From contig NZ_CP063356.1 in the NCBI RefSeq assembly GCF_001866075.3, positions 4,144,164 through 4,208,163 on the forward strand: a stretch of 64,000 nt of DNA, given 5' to 3'. The DNA is from Anaerobacillus isosaccharinicus (GTDB taxonomy: Bacteria > Bacillota > Bacilli > Bacillales > Anaerobacillaceae). Positions 33,633 to 43,765 of the stretch are shown here, piece by piece (the first letter of the stretch is position 1; each line of letters begins with the position of its first letter). Below the pieces are notes generated by a model, which made no database searches, was not told the DNA's origin, and saw only the letters and a program-made list of their open reading frames with translations. Made by a program: the position numbers and the translations under genes.

Positions 33633-35531
33633 ATAGACTCTCGGCATTTGCCGAGCCTTGTGGCTCAAGGTTTTCTTGAGCCAATTTATTTGTATCCCTC
33701 CTATTTCTAGGTGGGATTTTTACTTTAGATTTCTTTTTCAATTGGGAATTAATTGTTGAAAAATATCATAAAAAAACTAAAAAAACACTTGACTTTTTAG
33801 TGCAACCCCAATAATCGCCGAGGAGGAATTGACTTCCTAACAATACGGTGAAATGGGGGATTTAAATGAAACCTACGCTAATACCACATATCTCATATCA
33901 AAACTTCGTTTTAGACCAACTAAATACTCATTACTCAGGCGGTATACTGACTCTCGTACGAAAAGATTGGACTATTATCTCAAAGTTATGGATCACGGAT
34001 CTTTCTTTTACTACTACTTGGCTTCATGATTTATATTCAGTTAAAGGTCCTGAGCCACGTGATCCTGCTTCCATGCTTCGCTCTTATCTTTTGTGTTTAT
34101 TGACAAGTCCGACCCTGAGTATTACAGAATGGGTGAACCAACTCCATCGTGTTCCTCTTTACACGATCCTTAGCGGCTTTGAACCTGGGGATGTTCCAGG
34201 TGTCGGTACTTTTTATGACTTCTTCAGACGGCTATCAGGTTTTGAGAAGGCTAATGTAAAACCTTTTATTAAGCTCAAACGAAAAAAGAAGAAGAAGAAA
34301 AAACCGAAAAAGGGTGAAAAAGCAACTCCTAGAAACCCTGGTATTATTAGAAAATTAGTGGATCGTCATTTACGCAATGGCTCAAAACAAAAACAATTGC
34401 CGGGAGATCAATTATACGCGTTTTTTCAATCTCAATTTCTTGAAGTTTCAGCGAGATTGGGTTTGCTTGGGGATCCCCATTCCCTTGGTGTTGTTGGAGA
34501 TGGGACACCCGTGGAAACAGCGAGATACCCAAGAAGCAAACCTATTTGTGATTGTAGTGCCCAAGGACTAACGAATTGTACTCATCCTCGTCGATATTCT
34601 CAACCTGACATCGACTCAGGTTGGGATAGTTCAAGGGAGAGGTACTTCAACGGATATCATCTCTACATGATATCCACTAGCGATAGCCAATACGACTTGC
34701 CGCTATATCCACGGCTGCATCCTGCTTCCCGGCATGATTCAGTCAGCCTAGTGGTTGGTTCAATTGAATTTTCGCAACGGTACACCTTGGGCACAATTGA
34801 TAAAATCCTTCTCGATGCCGCACATGATGCAGAACCGATTTACGAATTACTGGACCATCATAATGTGGAACCATTTATTGATCTTAATGTTCGAACAAAG
34901 AAAAACTTCAGTACGGAAAGTGATATTCAAATTTCTCCCATAGGCGTGCCTATTTGTCCAATCGGTAAGGAAATGAAACCCAACGGTTTTGACATATCTC
35001 AAAACCGCCAAAAGTGGCGTTGTCCACTAGCTTGCGGATCGAAAAATACATGTTCCACTCCGTGTTCTAAAGCGAAGTATGGCCGCACATTTCATACGTT
35101 TAAGCGAGATAATCTTCGTCTGTTCACTAAAACACCAAGATCTTCTGAAAAGTGGAAACTCATTTATAAACGAAGAACTTCAGTTGAACGTTCGAACAAA
35201 AGAGAAAAAGTCGATTATCACTTAGAAGCTGGGCGCCATCGCTCTACAAAAATGTGGTATGTCCGCCTATACTCAATCATGATGTGTCAACACATAGATG
35301 CTTGGTACAGTAGTCAGAAAGAGACTTTGAACATTCAGGAAATCATCTTTACTAAAAGCGCCTAGACAATTTTTAAAAAATAGAATAACTGTAGGCTTAT
35401 TTGGTGCATACTTTTTTGAAAACACTATGAAAACACTATGAAAACACATCATTTTACTGTCCTGTTAATGAATTTTCCAGTGAATTTTTTACAAACTCTC
35501 GATAAACTCATCATTTATTCCGAGAGTCTAT
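33633..35531 (+). mobile_element. Insertion sequence, copy 2 of the tandem pair
   Basis: A 1899-bp element with the same 12-bp ends (33633-33644 and 35520-35531), separated from copy 1 by only TTACA. Its 3' non-coding part has an extra GAAAACACTAT unit compared with copy 1, so the two are not a simple assembly duplicate. Confidence 0.9.
33866..35365 (+). CDS. DDE transposase of IS copy 2
   Basis: The 499 residues are the same length as copy 1, with all candidate catalytic residues kept. Differences include R/K changes in the Lys-rich linker, H/N in the LVDRHLRNGS segment and SDSQYDLP for SDSRFDLP. It is probably functional. Confidence 0.9.
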   Translation: MKPTLIPHISYQNFVLDQLNTHYSGGILTLVRKDWTIISKLWITDLSFTTTWLHDLYSVKGPEPRDPASMLRSYLLCLLTSPTLSITEWVNQLHRVPLYTILSGFEPGDVPGVGTFYDFFRRLSGFEKANVKPFIKLKRKKKKKKKPKKGEKATPRNPGIIRKLVDRHLRNGSKQKQLPGDQLYAFFQSQFLEVSARLGLLGDPHSLGVVGDGTPVETARYPRSKPICDCSAQGLTNCTHPRRYSQPDIDSGWDSSRERYFNGYHLYMISTSDSQYDLPLYPRLHPASRHDSVSLVVGSIEFSQRYTLGTIDKILLDAAHDAEPIYELLDHHNVEPFIDLNVRTKKNFSTESDIQISPIGVPICPIGKEMKPNGFDISQNRQKWRCPLACGSKNTCSTPCSKAKYGRTFHTFKRDNLRLFTKTPRSSEKWKLIYKRRTSVERSNKREKVDYHLEAGRHRSTKMWYVRLYSIMMCQHIDAWYSSQKETLNIQEIIFTKSA

Positions 35532-35639
35532 TTACTCTACCTATATTAACGATCTACCGCAAAAAAAGTTTCATAATATGTATACATTAGCAGCACTCAT
35601 CTAAAAAAAAGCGCAGCACTTTACCATCCATCTCGTTCA

Positions 35640-35671
35640 AAAAAAGGAGGTGTTGCCATCTCTCAACACCT
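35640..35671 (-). terminator. Terminator of the 66-residue Cys-rich gene
   Basis: AGGAGGTGTTG and CAACACCTCCT form a perfect 11-bp stem, followed on the minus strand by seven Ts, 12 bases after the stop. Confidence 0.85.
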
Positions 35672-35682
35672 CCTGTAAAAAT

Positions 35683-35883
35683 CTATTTAAATGCTCTTCC
35701 TTTTGTTAAAATACACGGAACGCCCTTACCGATTGCACCTGGAGTACTCATTTTTTCTAAGTATGCCAGTCCTCTACTACATTGGCTTTTACAGAAGAAG
35801 CACGTGTTTGAAGTGACCATTTTCATAGTATCAGAATACTTTTCATTTGCGATTAAAGGCATTTCTTTTTTCTTTTTTTTCAT
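35683..35883 (-). CDS. Small Cys-containing conserved hypothetical
   Basis: The 66-residue basic protein has a CFFCKSQC cluster and a fourth Cys in GVPCILTKG, suggesting a small metal site. The start ATG 35883 follows GAGGGAG. It has a dedicated terminator. The function is unknown. Confidence 0.7.
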   Translation of the reverse strand: MKKKKKEMPLIANEKYSDTMKMVTSNTCFFCKSQCSRGLAYLEKMSTPGAIGKGVPCILTKGRAFK

Positions 35884-35981
35884 ATTCTATCGCTCCCTCA
35901 TTTGATGATTTATACTATTCACCAAAAGAAAACAGGGTGCGTGAGATAAAAATATATTTTTTCAGGGAAAGACGAAGGTCG

Positions 35982-38285
35982 TTACCCTTTTAACTTAAAA
36001 TTTCGCCACTCACTAGGTAATAGATTTCGATATTTTGCAGACAAATAACGGTCATCGATTAAAAAGATCACGCCTTCGTCCTCTTCTGAACGGATCAATC
36101 TTCCACCCGCCTGGTGCACTTTATTCATTCCAGGGTATACATAGGCAAAATCAAAGCCATTGTAGCCTTGTGCAGAGTAATGCTGCTTTATGATATCTTG
36201 TTCTTCCGTAATTTTCGGTAGGCCTACCCCAATAATACATACGCCATTCAAACGATCGCCTCTTAAATCCACACCCTCAGCAAAAATTCCTCCTAGTACT
36301 GCAAAACCAATTCTTACTCCCGTAGCGTTCGGTTGGAATTTCTCTAAGAACATTTCTCTTTCTTCCTCAGACATCATTTGCGCTTGGACAAGTAGTTCAA
36401 TGTCATCACGAATCGCGATTTCTTCATAGTGCTCGAGTACTTGCGACAAGTATTCATAGGAGGGGAAAAAAACAAGAAAATTTCCTCTACGCCCGTGCAA
36501 TTCTTCTCTTAAAACGGTAATAATTTTTTCGATTGAATCCTGCCGATCTTTATACTTTGTAGAAATAGGGCTAACCAAAACATCGACTTTTTTTTCATCA
36601 AATGGAGAAGGGATGTCTTGAAAATAATCGATTTCTTCCCCACCTAACACCGTTTGGAAGTACCCTAGTGGATGAAGTGTGGCCGAAAAAAAGATCGTCG
36701 CCTTCGTTTTTTTCGTCGCACTTCGAATTAGTCTTGAAGGATCTAAACATAATAGCTTAACTTGAACCTCACTTTTGTTAACTGTTACCACTGTACGGAA
36801 ATGGTCATCATAAACTTTAGAAACTCGGCAAAAGGCTTGTACTTCGTAAAATAGATCTTTTATACTACTATAATAGTCTTCGAGGTAATTTCCAGGAACT
36901 GAGAGCCAGCGGTCACTAAACTCTAAAAATTCTTCGGAAACCTCAACTACATGTACAGGTAACTCGAAAAAATCAAACTGATCCTTCTCCATGCATTCCT
37001 TTTTCAATTGAAGGAAAGAAGCGTTTACGGCTTTTGTCTTTTCGTAGAGTTCTGGATTTTTCCCTTTAAGAAGCCGACTCGCGTCTAAAAAGGCTGATTT
37101 AGAAATAGACGCCGAAAACATTCCTCTGGCACGGTCAACTAAGTTATGAGCTTCGTCTATCAATAACACCGTGTCTTTGTGGTGCTCGCTCCAGCGCTGC
37201 ATCTTCACTCTAGGATCAAAAAAATAATTGTAATCGCAGATCACCGCATCTGCATGTAACGCAACATCTAAAGAAAATTCAAATGGACAAAGTTGATGTT
37301 TTTTTGCATAAAATTCGACTGTTGTCCGTTCGACCATTTGTTCATGCGTTAGAATATTCTTTAAGCCTTCCTTTAACCGATCATAATATCCATTAGCAAA
37401 GGGACAATGCTCTTTTGAGCAATTGACCTCTTCTTGAAAGCAGACTTTTTCTTTCGCAGTAATCGTGACGGTACGCCAAACAAGGCCGTTTGCATTTAAT
37501 AATTGGAATGCTTCTTCAGCTACTTGTCTAGTAATCGTTTTTGCAGTTACATATAAAATTCGATCAGCTTTTTTTTCGCCAACCGCTTTTACAGTTGGAA
37601 AAATCGTAGAGATTGTTTTTCCTATCCCAGTAGACGCTTTGGCAAACAGACGCTTTTTTTCGGAAATTGTCTTGTAAACGGCTTTCAGAAGATCCCGCTG
37701 CCCGTTGCGGTACTTAGGAAATGGGAAGGAAAGTTCAGGAATACTTGTTTGGCGATTTCTTCGTTGGGTAAATAAAATTTCCTGAAATTGAAGATAATCC
37801 TCTAGGAGGTCTTCTATAAAATGGTCTAATTCTTGTTTTGAGAATGATTTTTGAAATGTAACCGATTCTGTGTTTTGCCTACTGGCGTAAACAAGGTGAA
37901 TGTCGATCTGTTCTAGTTGATTTTGGAATGCAAATATATACGCATAAACTTTCGCTTGGGCCCAGTAAGTTGGATGATCCTCTTCATGAATCGTACTTAA
38001 AGGTCTTGAAGTAGACTTAATCTCTTCGATGGCTATCTCATTTTCGTTACTAATAATGCCATCACATCTGCCATGAACAGTCACCGCAAAACCATTTCGC
38101 TCAAACTCTTGCGACAACGTGACTTCCTTTTGATAGCCTTCTTCTCTATTTGATTGCAAACGTTGATGCGTTTTTGTACCTTCTTCTAAGATATGAGCGC
38201 CACCAGCCCCCAGTTCGATACTACCACTCATCATCACAAACTCTACTAAATTCCGTACCGAAACCCTTACTCTTATATCACCCAT
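35982..38285 (-). CDS. XPD/DinG-like helicase with N-terminal nuclease-like domain
   Basis: The 767-residue protein begins with a PD-(D/E)xK-like segment (CDGIISNENEIAIEEIKST, AQAKVYAYIFA). The helicase core has Walker A AKASTGIGKTIS, DEAH in LIDEAHNLVDRARGMF and motif VI QAGGRLIRSEEDEGV. Four Cys residues (CFQEEVNC, EHCPF and CPFEF) between motifs I and II form the Fe-S site of XPD-type helicases. It is likely a DNA repair helicase; it is monocistronic here. Confidence 0.88.
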   Translation of the reverse strand: MGDIRVRVSVRNLVEFVMMSGSIELGAGGAHILEEGTKTHQRLQSNREEGYQKEVTLSQEFERNGFAVTVHGRCDGIISNENEIAIEEIKSTSRPLSTIHEEDHPTYWAQAKVYAYIFAFQNQLEQIDIHLVYASRQNTESVTFQKSFSKQELDHFIEDLLEDYLQFQEILFTQRRNRQTSIPELSFPFPKYRNGQRDLLKAVYKTISEKKRLFAKASTGIGKTISTIFPTVKAVGEKKADRILYVTAKTITRQVAEEAFQLLNANGLVWRTVTITAKEKVCFQEEVNCSKEHCPFANGYYDRLKEGLKNILTHEQMVERTTVEFYAKKHQLCPFEFSLDVALHADAVICDYNYFFDPRVKMQRWSEHHKDTVLLIDEAHNLVDRARGMFSASISKSAFLDASRLLKGKNPELYEKTKAVNASFLQLKKECMEKDQFDFFELPVHVVEVSEEFLEFSDRWLSVPGNYLEDYYSSIKDLFYEVQAFCRVSKVYDDHFRTVVTVNKSEVQVKLLCLDPSRLIRSATKKTKATIFFSATLHPLGYFQTVLGGEEIDYFQDIPSPFDEKKVDVLVSPISTKYKDRQDSIEKIITVLREELHGRRGNFLVFFPSYEYLSQVLEHYEEIAIRDDIELLVQAQMMSEEEREMFLEKFQPNATGVRIGFAVLGGIFAEGVDLRGDRLNGVCIIGVGLPKITEEQDIIKQHYSAQGYNGFDFAYVYPGMNKVHQAGGRLIRSEEDEGVIFLIDDRYLSAKYRNLLPSEWRNFKLKG

Positions 38286-38338
38286 AATCCGCTCACCTTT
38301 TTTCTGTTTGTAGCAGTATTATAGCATTTTTTGGGGGC

Positions 38339-38420
38339 ATTTTTGGGTGTCAGACACCCAAAATGGACAAAAACATCAAAAAATCCACCTGAGATGGACA
38401 AATCTCCTTCTCAGATGGGT
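38339..38420 (-). repeat. Dispersed intergenic repeat, copy A
   Basis: On the minus strand it reads TTTGTCCATCTCAGGTGGAT, then about 20 AT-rich bases, TTTTGTCCATTTT and the palindrome GGGTGTCTGACACCC. It is related to copies near 41488 (B) and 53520 (C). Confidence 0.75.
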
Positions 38421-38497
38421 TATTAATGAAAATATTTAAAATAGTGTTTACCTTTTAAATAGTATAGGATCAAAAGAGGAAATCCACTTTCTTTAAT

Positions 38498-40816
38498 TTA
38501 TTCACACCCGTGTTGGTGAAAGTGAACTTTCATTGGTATCAAACACCTACCATATCGTGAAATATATCTGGCTTCCCTTAATAATAAGCGTTCAAATTCC
38601 TGTGAGTTTACAGCTTTATTGAATAAAAACCCCTGTCCAAAGCCACAATTAATTTGTGTTAACGCGTTCAATTGCTGCTCAGTTTCGATCCCTTCAGCAA
38701 CGACCCTAAGATTTAAATGTAGTGCTATGTCATTAACCGCTTTTACTATCGCGTAATTTTGAGAGTTTGGACAATCATCAATAAATATTCGATCAATCTT
38801 TATCGTATCAATAGGTAATTCCTTAAGAATATGCAAAGAAGAATATCCTGTACCAAAATCGTCAATACCTGTTTTGACTCCAATGTTTCTTAATTGTTGA
38901 AGTACTTCCATAGATTGGTTGACATTTTGGATAATACTCTCTGTAATCTCTAACTCTAAAAATTCAGGTTGAAGGCCAGTTTCGTCTAAAATGTTCTTTA
39001 CACTACAAATGAAATTATTATGTTGAAATTGGCGAAACGATACATTTACTGCCATACAGAGAAACGGATAGCCGGCTTCTTGCCATACCACATTTTGTTT
39101 ACAAGCATTCTTTAATACCCACTCACCAATAGGAACAATTTGTCCTGTTTCTTCAGCAATGGGAATAAATTCTGCAGGAGAAATCGATCCCAATTCAGGA
39201 TGTTCCCAGCGCAACAGTGCCTCCATCCCAACCATTTTTCCAGATTGCAGTTCAATAATCGGTTGGTAGTGAAGTAGTAATTGTTTATTCTCAATTGCTG
39301 TAGTTAGCTCATTTTCTAATTTTAATTTCCTAGTAAGAATATCATTTATATCCTTCGTGTATAACTGAAATTTGTTACTTCCACTCCCTTTTGCCATATA
39401 CATGGCTGCGTCAGCATTTTTAAATAATTGTTCAAGATCTTCACCATTAACAGGATACAAACTGATACCCATACTCGGTGTAATCGTAATATCGTGATTA
39501 TCAACTGCAAATGACTTGGAAAATTCCTTAAGAATCAATTCTGCAATTACCACACATTCTTTTTCAGATTTGTCTGGGAGAATAAAGATAAATTCATCCC
39601 CTCCTAATCTATAAAACCAATGATTTTCCTTAAATCTAAGTTTTAAACGCTCTGAAACTTTTTTTAATAAGCTATCACCAAAATAATGGCCGAGAGTATC
39701 ATTAACTAACTTAAAGCGGTCTAAGTCTATTAATAACAAACCAACTTCACGATTATTTATTTTAGCTTTCTCCAAAATCTTAGTAAGGTCTTCGTTAAAA
39801 CAAGCTCGATTTTTTAATCCTGTTAAAGAATCATGATAAGCCAAATACTCATATTCACTCATCAACGTTTTATTTTTCTTAACTACTAAAAGCTGTCGCC
39901 CAATAATCATAAAAAAGATAATTAATAACCCAATACTAAGCGCATTAAAATCCCAATTATAGCTATCTAATCCAAATATTAATAAAATAAAAACACTACC
40001 ATACGGAAAAAGTTTTTCTTTATTTGCATCGTAATTTTGATAAATTGATTGTGCTTCTGATTTATTTTTCTGAGCAAATAAAGCTGCATAACCAATAAAC
40101 ATGGTCGAAATTGCCCAAAGAGGATCATAGATACTTCCAATTTTATAACTATCCGTTAATGATAAATACACAAAAATAAAATCCGCAATAATTTGTATAC
40201 CAAAAGCAACGACAAGGAAAAAGACGAGACCTCTTTCTTTACTATATTTAGAGAGATAATATAAATAAGTAATAACAAACAAAATAGCCAAGTCTGTAAT
40301 GGGATAAAAGATCATAAAAAACATTTCAAAAATTGAATAGTTCCAAAGATGCCAGATAGGTATAATAATATAATGAATACTGAGAACGATAGCTGCTATC
40401 ATAAAAACAATAATATTGAACTTATAGTTACTATTTGTGATTGAAGAGCTTATTGTTTTAGTTTTGTACGTTAAAGCTATTAAAAAGAAAACATAGGCTA
40501 AAAGCCATAACAATAATGAAAAATTAGAGAAGTAAGTGACACCTTTACTAAGGAATGTATAGAGCCACAACAAGTTTGCACTTAAATTTAATAGCATCCC
40601 CAACCCCATTAGAGACCAAAAATTCTTTTTATCTCCAAGTGATATTTTCCACGTATGCATAATCCATTTGTAACAGATGATATAACTAATCAACGGAAAG
40701 ACGATCGCACCAAGCGTTCTCAGCCACTCAGCCTCCTCAAAAAGAAAACACCATCCATAAAATAATACAATAACAATAATTGGAAGAAGTACAGTTAATC
40801 TACCTTTATTCAGCAT
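38498..40816 (-). CDS. Membrane GGDEF-EAL protein (c-di-GMP cyclase/phosphodiesterase)
   Basis: The 772-residue protein has about eight N-terminal transmembrane helices (residues 1-310) that look like an integral sensory region. A GGDEF domain follows ([12 protein letters not shown], intact active site), then an EAL domain ([42 protein letters not shown]), also intact. It can in principle both make and break c-di-GMP. A c-di-GMP riboswitch and terminator in its leader give it product-level feedback. Confidence 0.95.
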   Translation of the reverse strand: MLNKGRLTVLLPIIVIVLFYGWCFLFEEAEWLRTLGAIVFPLISYIICYKWIMHTWKISLGDKKNFWSLMGLGMLLNLSANLLWLYTFLSKGVTYFSNFSLLLWLLAYVFFLIALTYKTKTISSSITNSNYKFNIIVFMIAAIVLSIHYIIIPIWHLWNYSIFEMFFMIFYPITDLAILFVITYLYYLSKYSKERGLVFFLVVAFGIQIIADFIFVYLSLTDSYKIGSIYDPLWAISTMFIGYAALFAQKNKSEAQSIYQNYDANKEKLFPYGSVFILLIFGLDSYNWDFNALSIGLLIIFFMIIGRQLLVVKKNKTLMSEYEYLAYHDSLTGLKNRACFNEDLTKILEKAKINNREVGLLLIDLDRFKLVNDTLGHYFGDSLLKKVSERLKLRFKENHWFYRLGGDEFIFILPDKSEKECVVIAELILKEFSKSFAVDNHDITITPSMGISLYPVNGEDLEQLFKNADAAMYMAKGSGSNKFQLYTKDINDILTRKLKLENELTTAIENKQLLLHYQPIIELQSGKMVGMEALLRWEHPELGSISPAEFIPIAEETGQIVPIGEWVLKNACKQNVVWQEAGYPFLCMAVNVSFRQFQHNNFICSVKNILDETGLQPEFLELEITESIIQNVNQSMEVLQQLRNIGVKTGIDDFGTGYSSLHILKELPIDTIKIDRIFIDDCPNSQNYAIVKAVNDIALHLNLRVVAEGIETEQQLNALTQINCGFGQGFLFNKAVNSQEFERLLLREARYISRYGRCLIPMKVHFHQHGCE

Positions 40817-40840
40817 AATCTTCCCCCTTTTTTTAAAATA

Positions 40841-40870
40841 AAAAAGCTATCTCCGCTGGAAATAACTTTA
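40841..40870 (-). terminator. Expression-platform terminator after riboswitch
   Basis: On the minus strand AAGTTATTTCC and GGAGATAGCTT pair around AGC and are followed by six Ts, between the aptamer and the GGDEF-EAL start at 40816. Confidence 0.8.
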
Positions 40871-40877
40871 AGCCGAT

Positions 40878-40975
40878 ATTCCTTTGGTAACTCAGCCACC
40901 ATAGTAATTTCTACCTGTAGGTCTGGAGCTTTGCGTCCTTACCTTTCAGTAAGTTTGCCGTTTCATTGGTATTCT
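40878..40975 (-). promoter_or_regulatory. c-di-GMP-I (GEMM-I) riboswitch
   Basis: Read on the minus strand the segment has AAACGGCAAACTTACTGAAA, then GGTAAGGACGCAAAGCTCCA, GACCTACAGGTAG and GGTGGCTGAGTTACCAAAGG. These are the conserved GCAAAC, GGACGCAAAGC(C), tetraloop-receptor and GGTAGCNGNNTTACC-like elements of GEMM-I. A terminator follows, so ligand binding likely controls read-through into the GGDEF-EAL gene. Whether it prefers c-di-GMP or 3',3'-cGAMP depends on one aptamer base that I did not assign. Confidence 0.88.
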
Positions 40976-41589
40976 GAATTCAATTGTCTTTTCAATGCAA
41001 AAGATGTAGTCCTATAGTATCGTAAACTTATGTAGATGAGAAAAGTTCTACTCTCATTTTATCACACTTATGAAATATTTTCATTTAAAAAGTAAAAATT
41101 CCAATTCTAAATACCTAGGAGTTTTAACCTAAATAAATACACATTGTACAAGAAATATCATTTTTGTATTTTACTGCAAAATGTTGGCGAATACTGTAAG
41201 AAATGGTGCCTCTCTTTTTAGTAAAAGAAAGCCAGAAAAATTTCAATCATGTCTAGTTAAACCGCACTGACCATGTGTTGGACAGAGAGTCTCTTATTTT
41301 CACAAATCACATCTATTCTAGGTCATTCTAGGACACCAGTGCCGCTATTAGCTTAAAACCATGCAAAAACAGCCTCGAATCCTGCAAAGAGAGGAACCAC
41401 AGGATCCTCCAACTCCAAAAAAGTCATCATATCACCTAAAAATCGGAACGAGGCTCCAGGAAATACAGTTTGAGGGATTTACATGAAAAATGTCTCTCTC
41501 AGGTGGATTTTTAAACAAAAATGTCCACGAAGGGTGTCTGACACCCCCTATGGACACCCCCTATGTAGACACCACTAGGCCTAATTCAA
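40976..41589. other. Gene-free region between the riboswitch and msrA
   Basis: No open frame with gene-like content was found. It holds the presumed promoter of the riboswitch transcript and repeat copy B near its msrA end. The stretch 41200-41480 may be old decayed sequence. Confidence 0.6.
41488..41575 (+). repeat. Dispersed intergenic repeat, copy B
   Basis: It contains CTCTCAGGTGGATTTTTAAA, CAAAAATGTCCACGAAG and the palindrome GGGTGTCTGACACCC, followed by two extra TATGGACACCCCC-like units. It aligns with copies A (38339) and C (53520). Confidence 0.75.
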
Positions 41590-42243
41590 TTACCAGCGTA
41601 TCTCATCTACTAAATCTTTTAGAACCCTTACCCGATCTTCACTAATGTTCCAATCCTCAATTTCACGTTTAAGTTCCGTTGGAGTAATATACCCTTTTAC
41701 TAAGCCGTTCAATCTCGCCACAACAGTAGCATTCGTAATCGTTTCCTCCGTTTGAAACAACCTAGCTAAAACCATCATTGCATTTTTATATCGCTTTAAA
41801 TAATATTTCTGGTGATATTCTTCTGCGAGATAAAACCTCTCATAGAGACTAATTTCTGTTTGAATATTCCCTTGTAATAACTCTGCCTGTTGTTTCTTCG
41901 TTTTCTCAGCTAATTCCTTTTGACTATCATTACGATAAAATAAAAGCGACATATACTGTCTACCGCCATAAGCCTGGTCTCTTTGCGGATTATGATTTCC
42001 CCAGAAAACATCTAGAATTTGTTCTAAGCTAATAATCGTCGAGTCAAAATCTAGTTCAATACACTCCGTATGATCACCCATTTTTCGATACGTTGGATTG
42101 CTTGTAGTTCCACCTGCATAACCAACACGAGTTCTAACCACACCTGGTATATGCCCAAACTGAGCATCAGGACCCCAAAATCAGCCCATCCCAAACGTTG
42201 CTGTTTCGACCTTTTTTGCTTGTAAATCATATTCCGTACTCAT
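41590..42243 (-). CDS. msrA: Peptide methionine sulfoxide reductase A, probable selenoprotein (UGA at catalytic site)
   Basis: The frame from ATG 42243 (after AAGGGTGAG) is interrupted only by TGA at 42183-42181, codon 21, inside FGMG-x-FWGPDAQFG, where the family's catalytic Cys stands in G-C-F-W-G. Both sides are in the same frame: ATFGMG before it and GHIPGVVRTRVGYAGG after it. The downstream part is intact with GDHTE and the HNPQRDQ block. Read with selenocysteine at 21 the protein has 217 residues, a normal MsrA length. A hairpin at SECIS distance follows the UGA. MsrA reduces methionine S-sulfoxide; Sec forms are known in a few algae and clostridia. A point-mutated pseudogene or a sequencing error is the alternative. 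Confidence 0.82.
42143..42171 (-). promoter_or_regulatory. Putative bacterial SECIS hairpin in msrA
   Basis: Starting 10 nt after the UGA, CCUG-AUGCUC pairs with GGGCAU-(AUAC)-CAGG. This gives a 6-bp upper stem with an AGUUU loop containing the GU seen in E. coli fdhF, and a 4-bp lower stem. The loop begins 20 nt after the UGA, close to the 17-20 nt spacing of known bSECIS elements. Folding was judged by eye. Confidence 0.65.
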
Positions 42244-42475
42244 TTGCGCTCACCCTTCTTTAAATAGGATTTCGTATTCGTTATAGATTATATTTTTTAC
42301 GACTCGATAGCAATGAATGTACTGAAAATAGAAAATAGGAACTGTACAAAACTTTAGTCAAAAAAATCCGCACTAAGATTCTAAATTCTTTAATTAGAAT
42401 TTGAATTAATTCGGACTTTTCTATTTATAGACTTCTTTATCACGCGAATATTTCTTTTACTTTTTAGTTAACTAA

Positions 42476-43447
42476 CTACTTAATTTGATCAATTTTCTCC
42501 AACAATTCACTCGAAAAATTCAGATCACTAACAGCGACTGCATCGGTCACGTGACTATCTTTTGTAGCACCAATAATGGCAGATGTCACACTTTGTTGGT
42601 TCAATACCCAAGCTAAGGCAAATTGAGATAGTGTTAAATTTTCACGATCTGCTAGTTCTTTATATTGTTCCACTAACTGAAAATTCTTTTCGGTAAAATA
42701 GGTGAACAATCTCTTTTCATTATGAGCAGCGCGACTCTCAGGTGGAACATCATCTGGCCCTTTGTATTTACCAGAAAGCATACCTCTCGCCATTGGACTA
42801 TAAACGATTGCGCCTACTTGTTCAGACTCGCAAAAAGGAAGAAGCTCAGTTTCTATCTCGCGAGATAATAAATTGTATTGCGGTTGCACCGAAACATATT
42901 TTTCTAAACAAAGTCTCTCACTGATCCCATGGGCCTTCGCGATTTGCCAGGCACCGTAATTAGAGCAGCCAATGTAACGTACCTTCCCTTGGTGAACAAG
43001 ATCATCCAATGCTCGTAACGTTTCCTCAAGGGGAGTATTGTGATCAAAAATATGAACTTGATAAAGATCAATGTAATCCGTTTGTAGCCGTTGCAAAGAC
43101 TTTTCAATTTCCTTAAAAATATGCCCTCTAGAAAGACCAGATTGATTTCTACCCATCCCTGTCGGCAAGCCAACCTTTGTGGCTAGAACAACTTTTTCTC
43201 TCCTACCTTTGAGGGTCCGACCAAGTATTTCTTCAGAAGCTCCATTTCCATAAGCAAAAGCCTCATCCTGACCTTTTCCGTAAAAATTAGCCGTATCAAT
43301 AAAGTTAATCCCGCTTTCAATCGCCGTATTTAATATCGCTTGTGACGCTTCCTCATCAATCCACCTACCAAATGACATCGTTCCTAGGCATAGATTAGAA
43401 ACTTCTAGCCCTGTATTTCCTAATCGTTTATATTGCATGGGATTCAC
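42476..43447 (-). CDS. Aldo/keto reductase
   Basis: The 323-residue cytosolic NADPH-dependent TIM-barrel protein has the tetrad Asp and Tyr in FIDTANFYGKGQ, Lys in LATKVGLP and His in LYQVHIFD. It resembles the YajO/YhdN/IolS group (AKR11-13 type). The substrate is unknown. It is monocistronic. Confidence 0.93.
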   Translation of the reverse strand: MNPMQYKRLGNTGLEVSNLCLGTMSFGRWIDEEASQAILNTAIESGINFIDTANFYGKGQDEAFAYGNGASEEILGRTLKGRREKVVLATKVGLPTGMGRNQSGLSRGHIFKEIEKSLQRLQTDYIDLYQVHIFDHNTPLEETLRALDDLVHQGKVRYIGCSNYGAWQIAKAHGISERLCLEKYVSVQPQYNLLSREIETELLPFCESEQVGAIVYSPMARGMLSGKYKGPDDVPPESRAAHNEKRLFTYFTEKNFQLVEQYKELADRENLTLSQFALAWVLNQQSVTSAIIGATKDSHVTDAVAVSDLNFSSELLEKIDQIK

Positions 43448-43765
43448 CTCGATTATTTTGTATTGTTAGTATTTCTATAGAGAGATAGAATGTCCTGCTT
43501 TTAAAATAAGTGTTTAATTCTACTAAATAATATCGATCCTAGAAACTCTATTCTTATCCTTAAACTTTGGTCAGGGATGGATGGTTATTTTTTCCATCAT
43601 TGATGATTGATTTTATAGAATGAAAAAAGACCGAACACTAGAAATGTTCGGTCTAGCAATTACAACCCCTTGATGAGATTTGAGCAAGAATTCAAGTTAT
43701 AAAAATATCCTATCTTTAGTCCAGTGCTAAACGTTACTTTTTTCTTTGCAAGAGGCACCGAATAA
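43448..43765. other. Intergenic region with mnx operon terminator
   Basis: No gene is visible. It holds the promoter region of the aldo/keto reductase and a strong terminator at 43622-43654 for the mnx-like operon. Confidence 0.7.
43622..43654 (-). terminator. Terminator of the mnx-like operon
   Basis: AGACCGAACA and TGTTCGGTCT-type arms pair around a short loop; on the minus strand TTTTTT follows. It lies about 110 bases after the Sco-family gene. Confidence 0.85.

Noticed and set aside
41590-42141. MsrA annotated as a 183-residue protein starting at GTG 42141
   Set aside because: This start lacks a ribosome site and drops the catalytic motif. The frame continues upstream through a single TGA at the active-site codon to a well-placed ATG at 42243.
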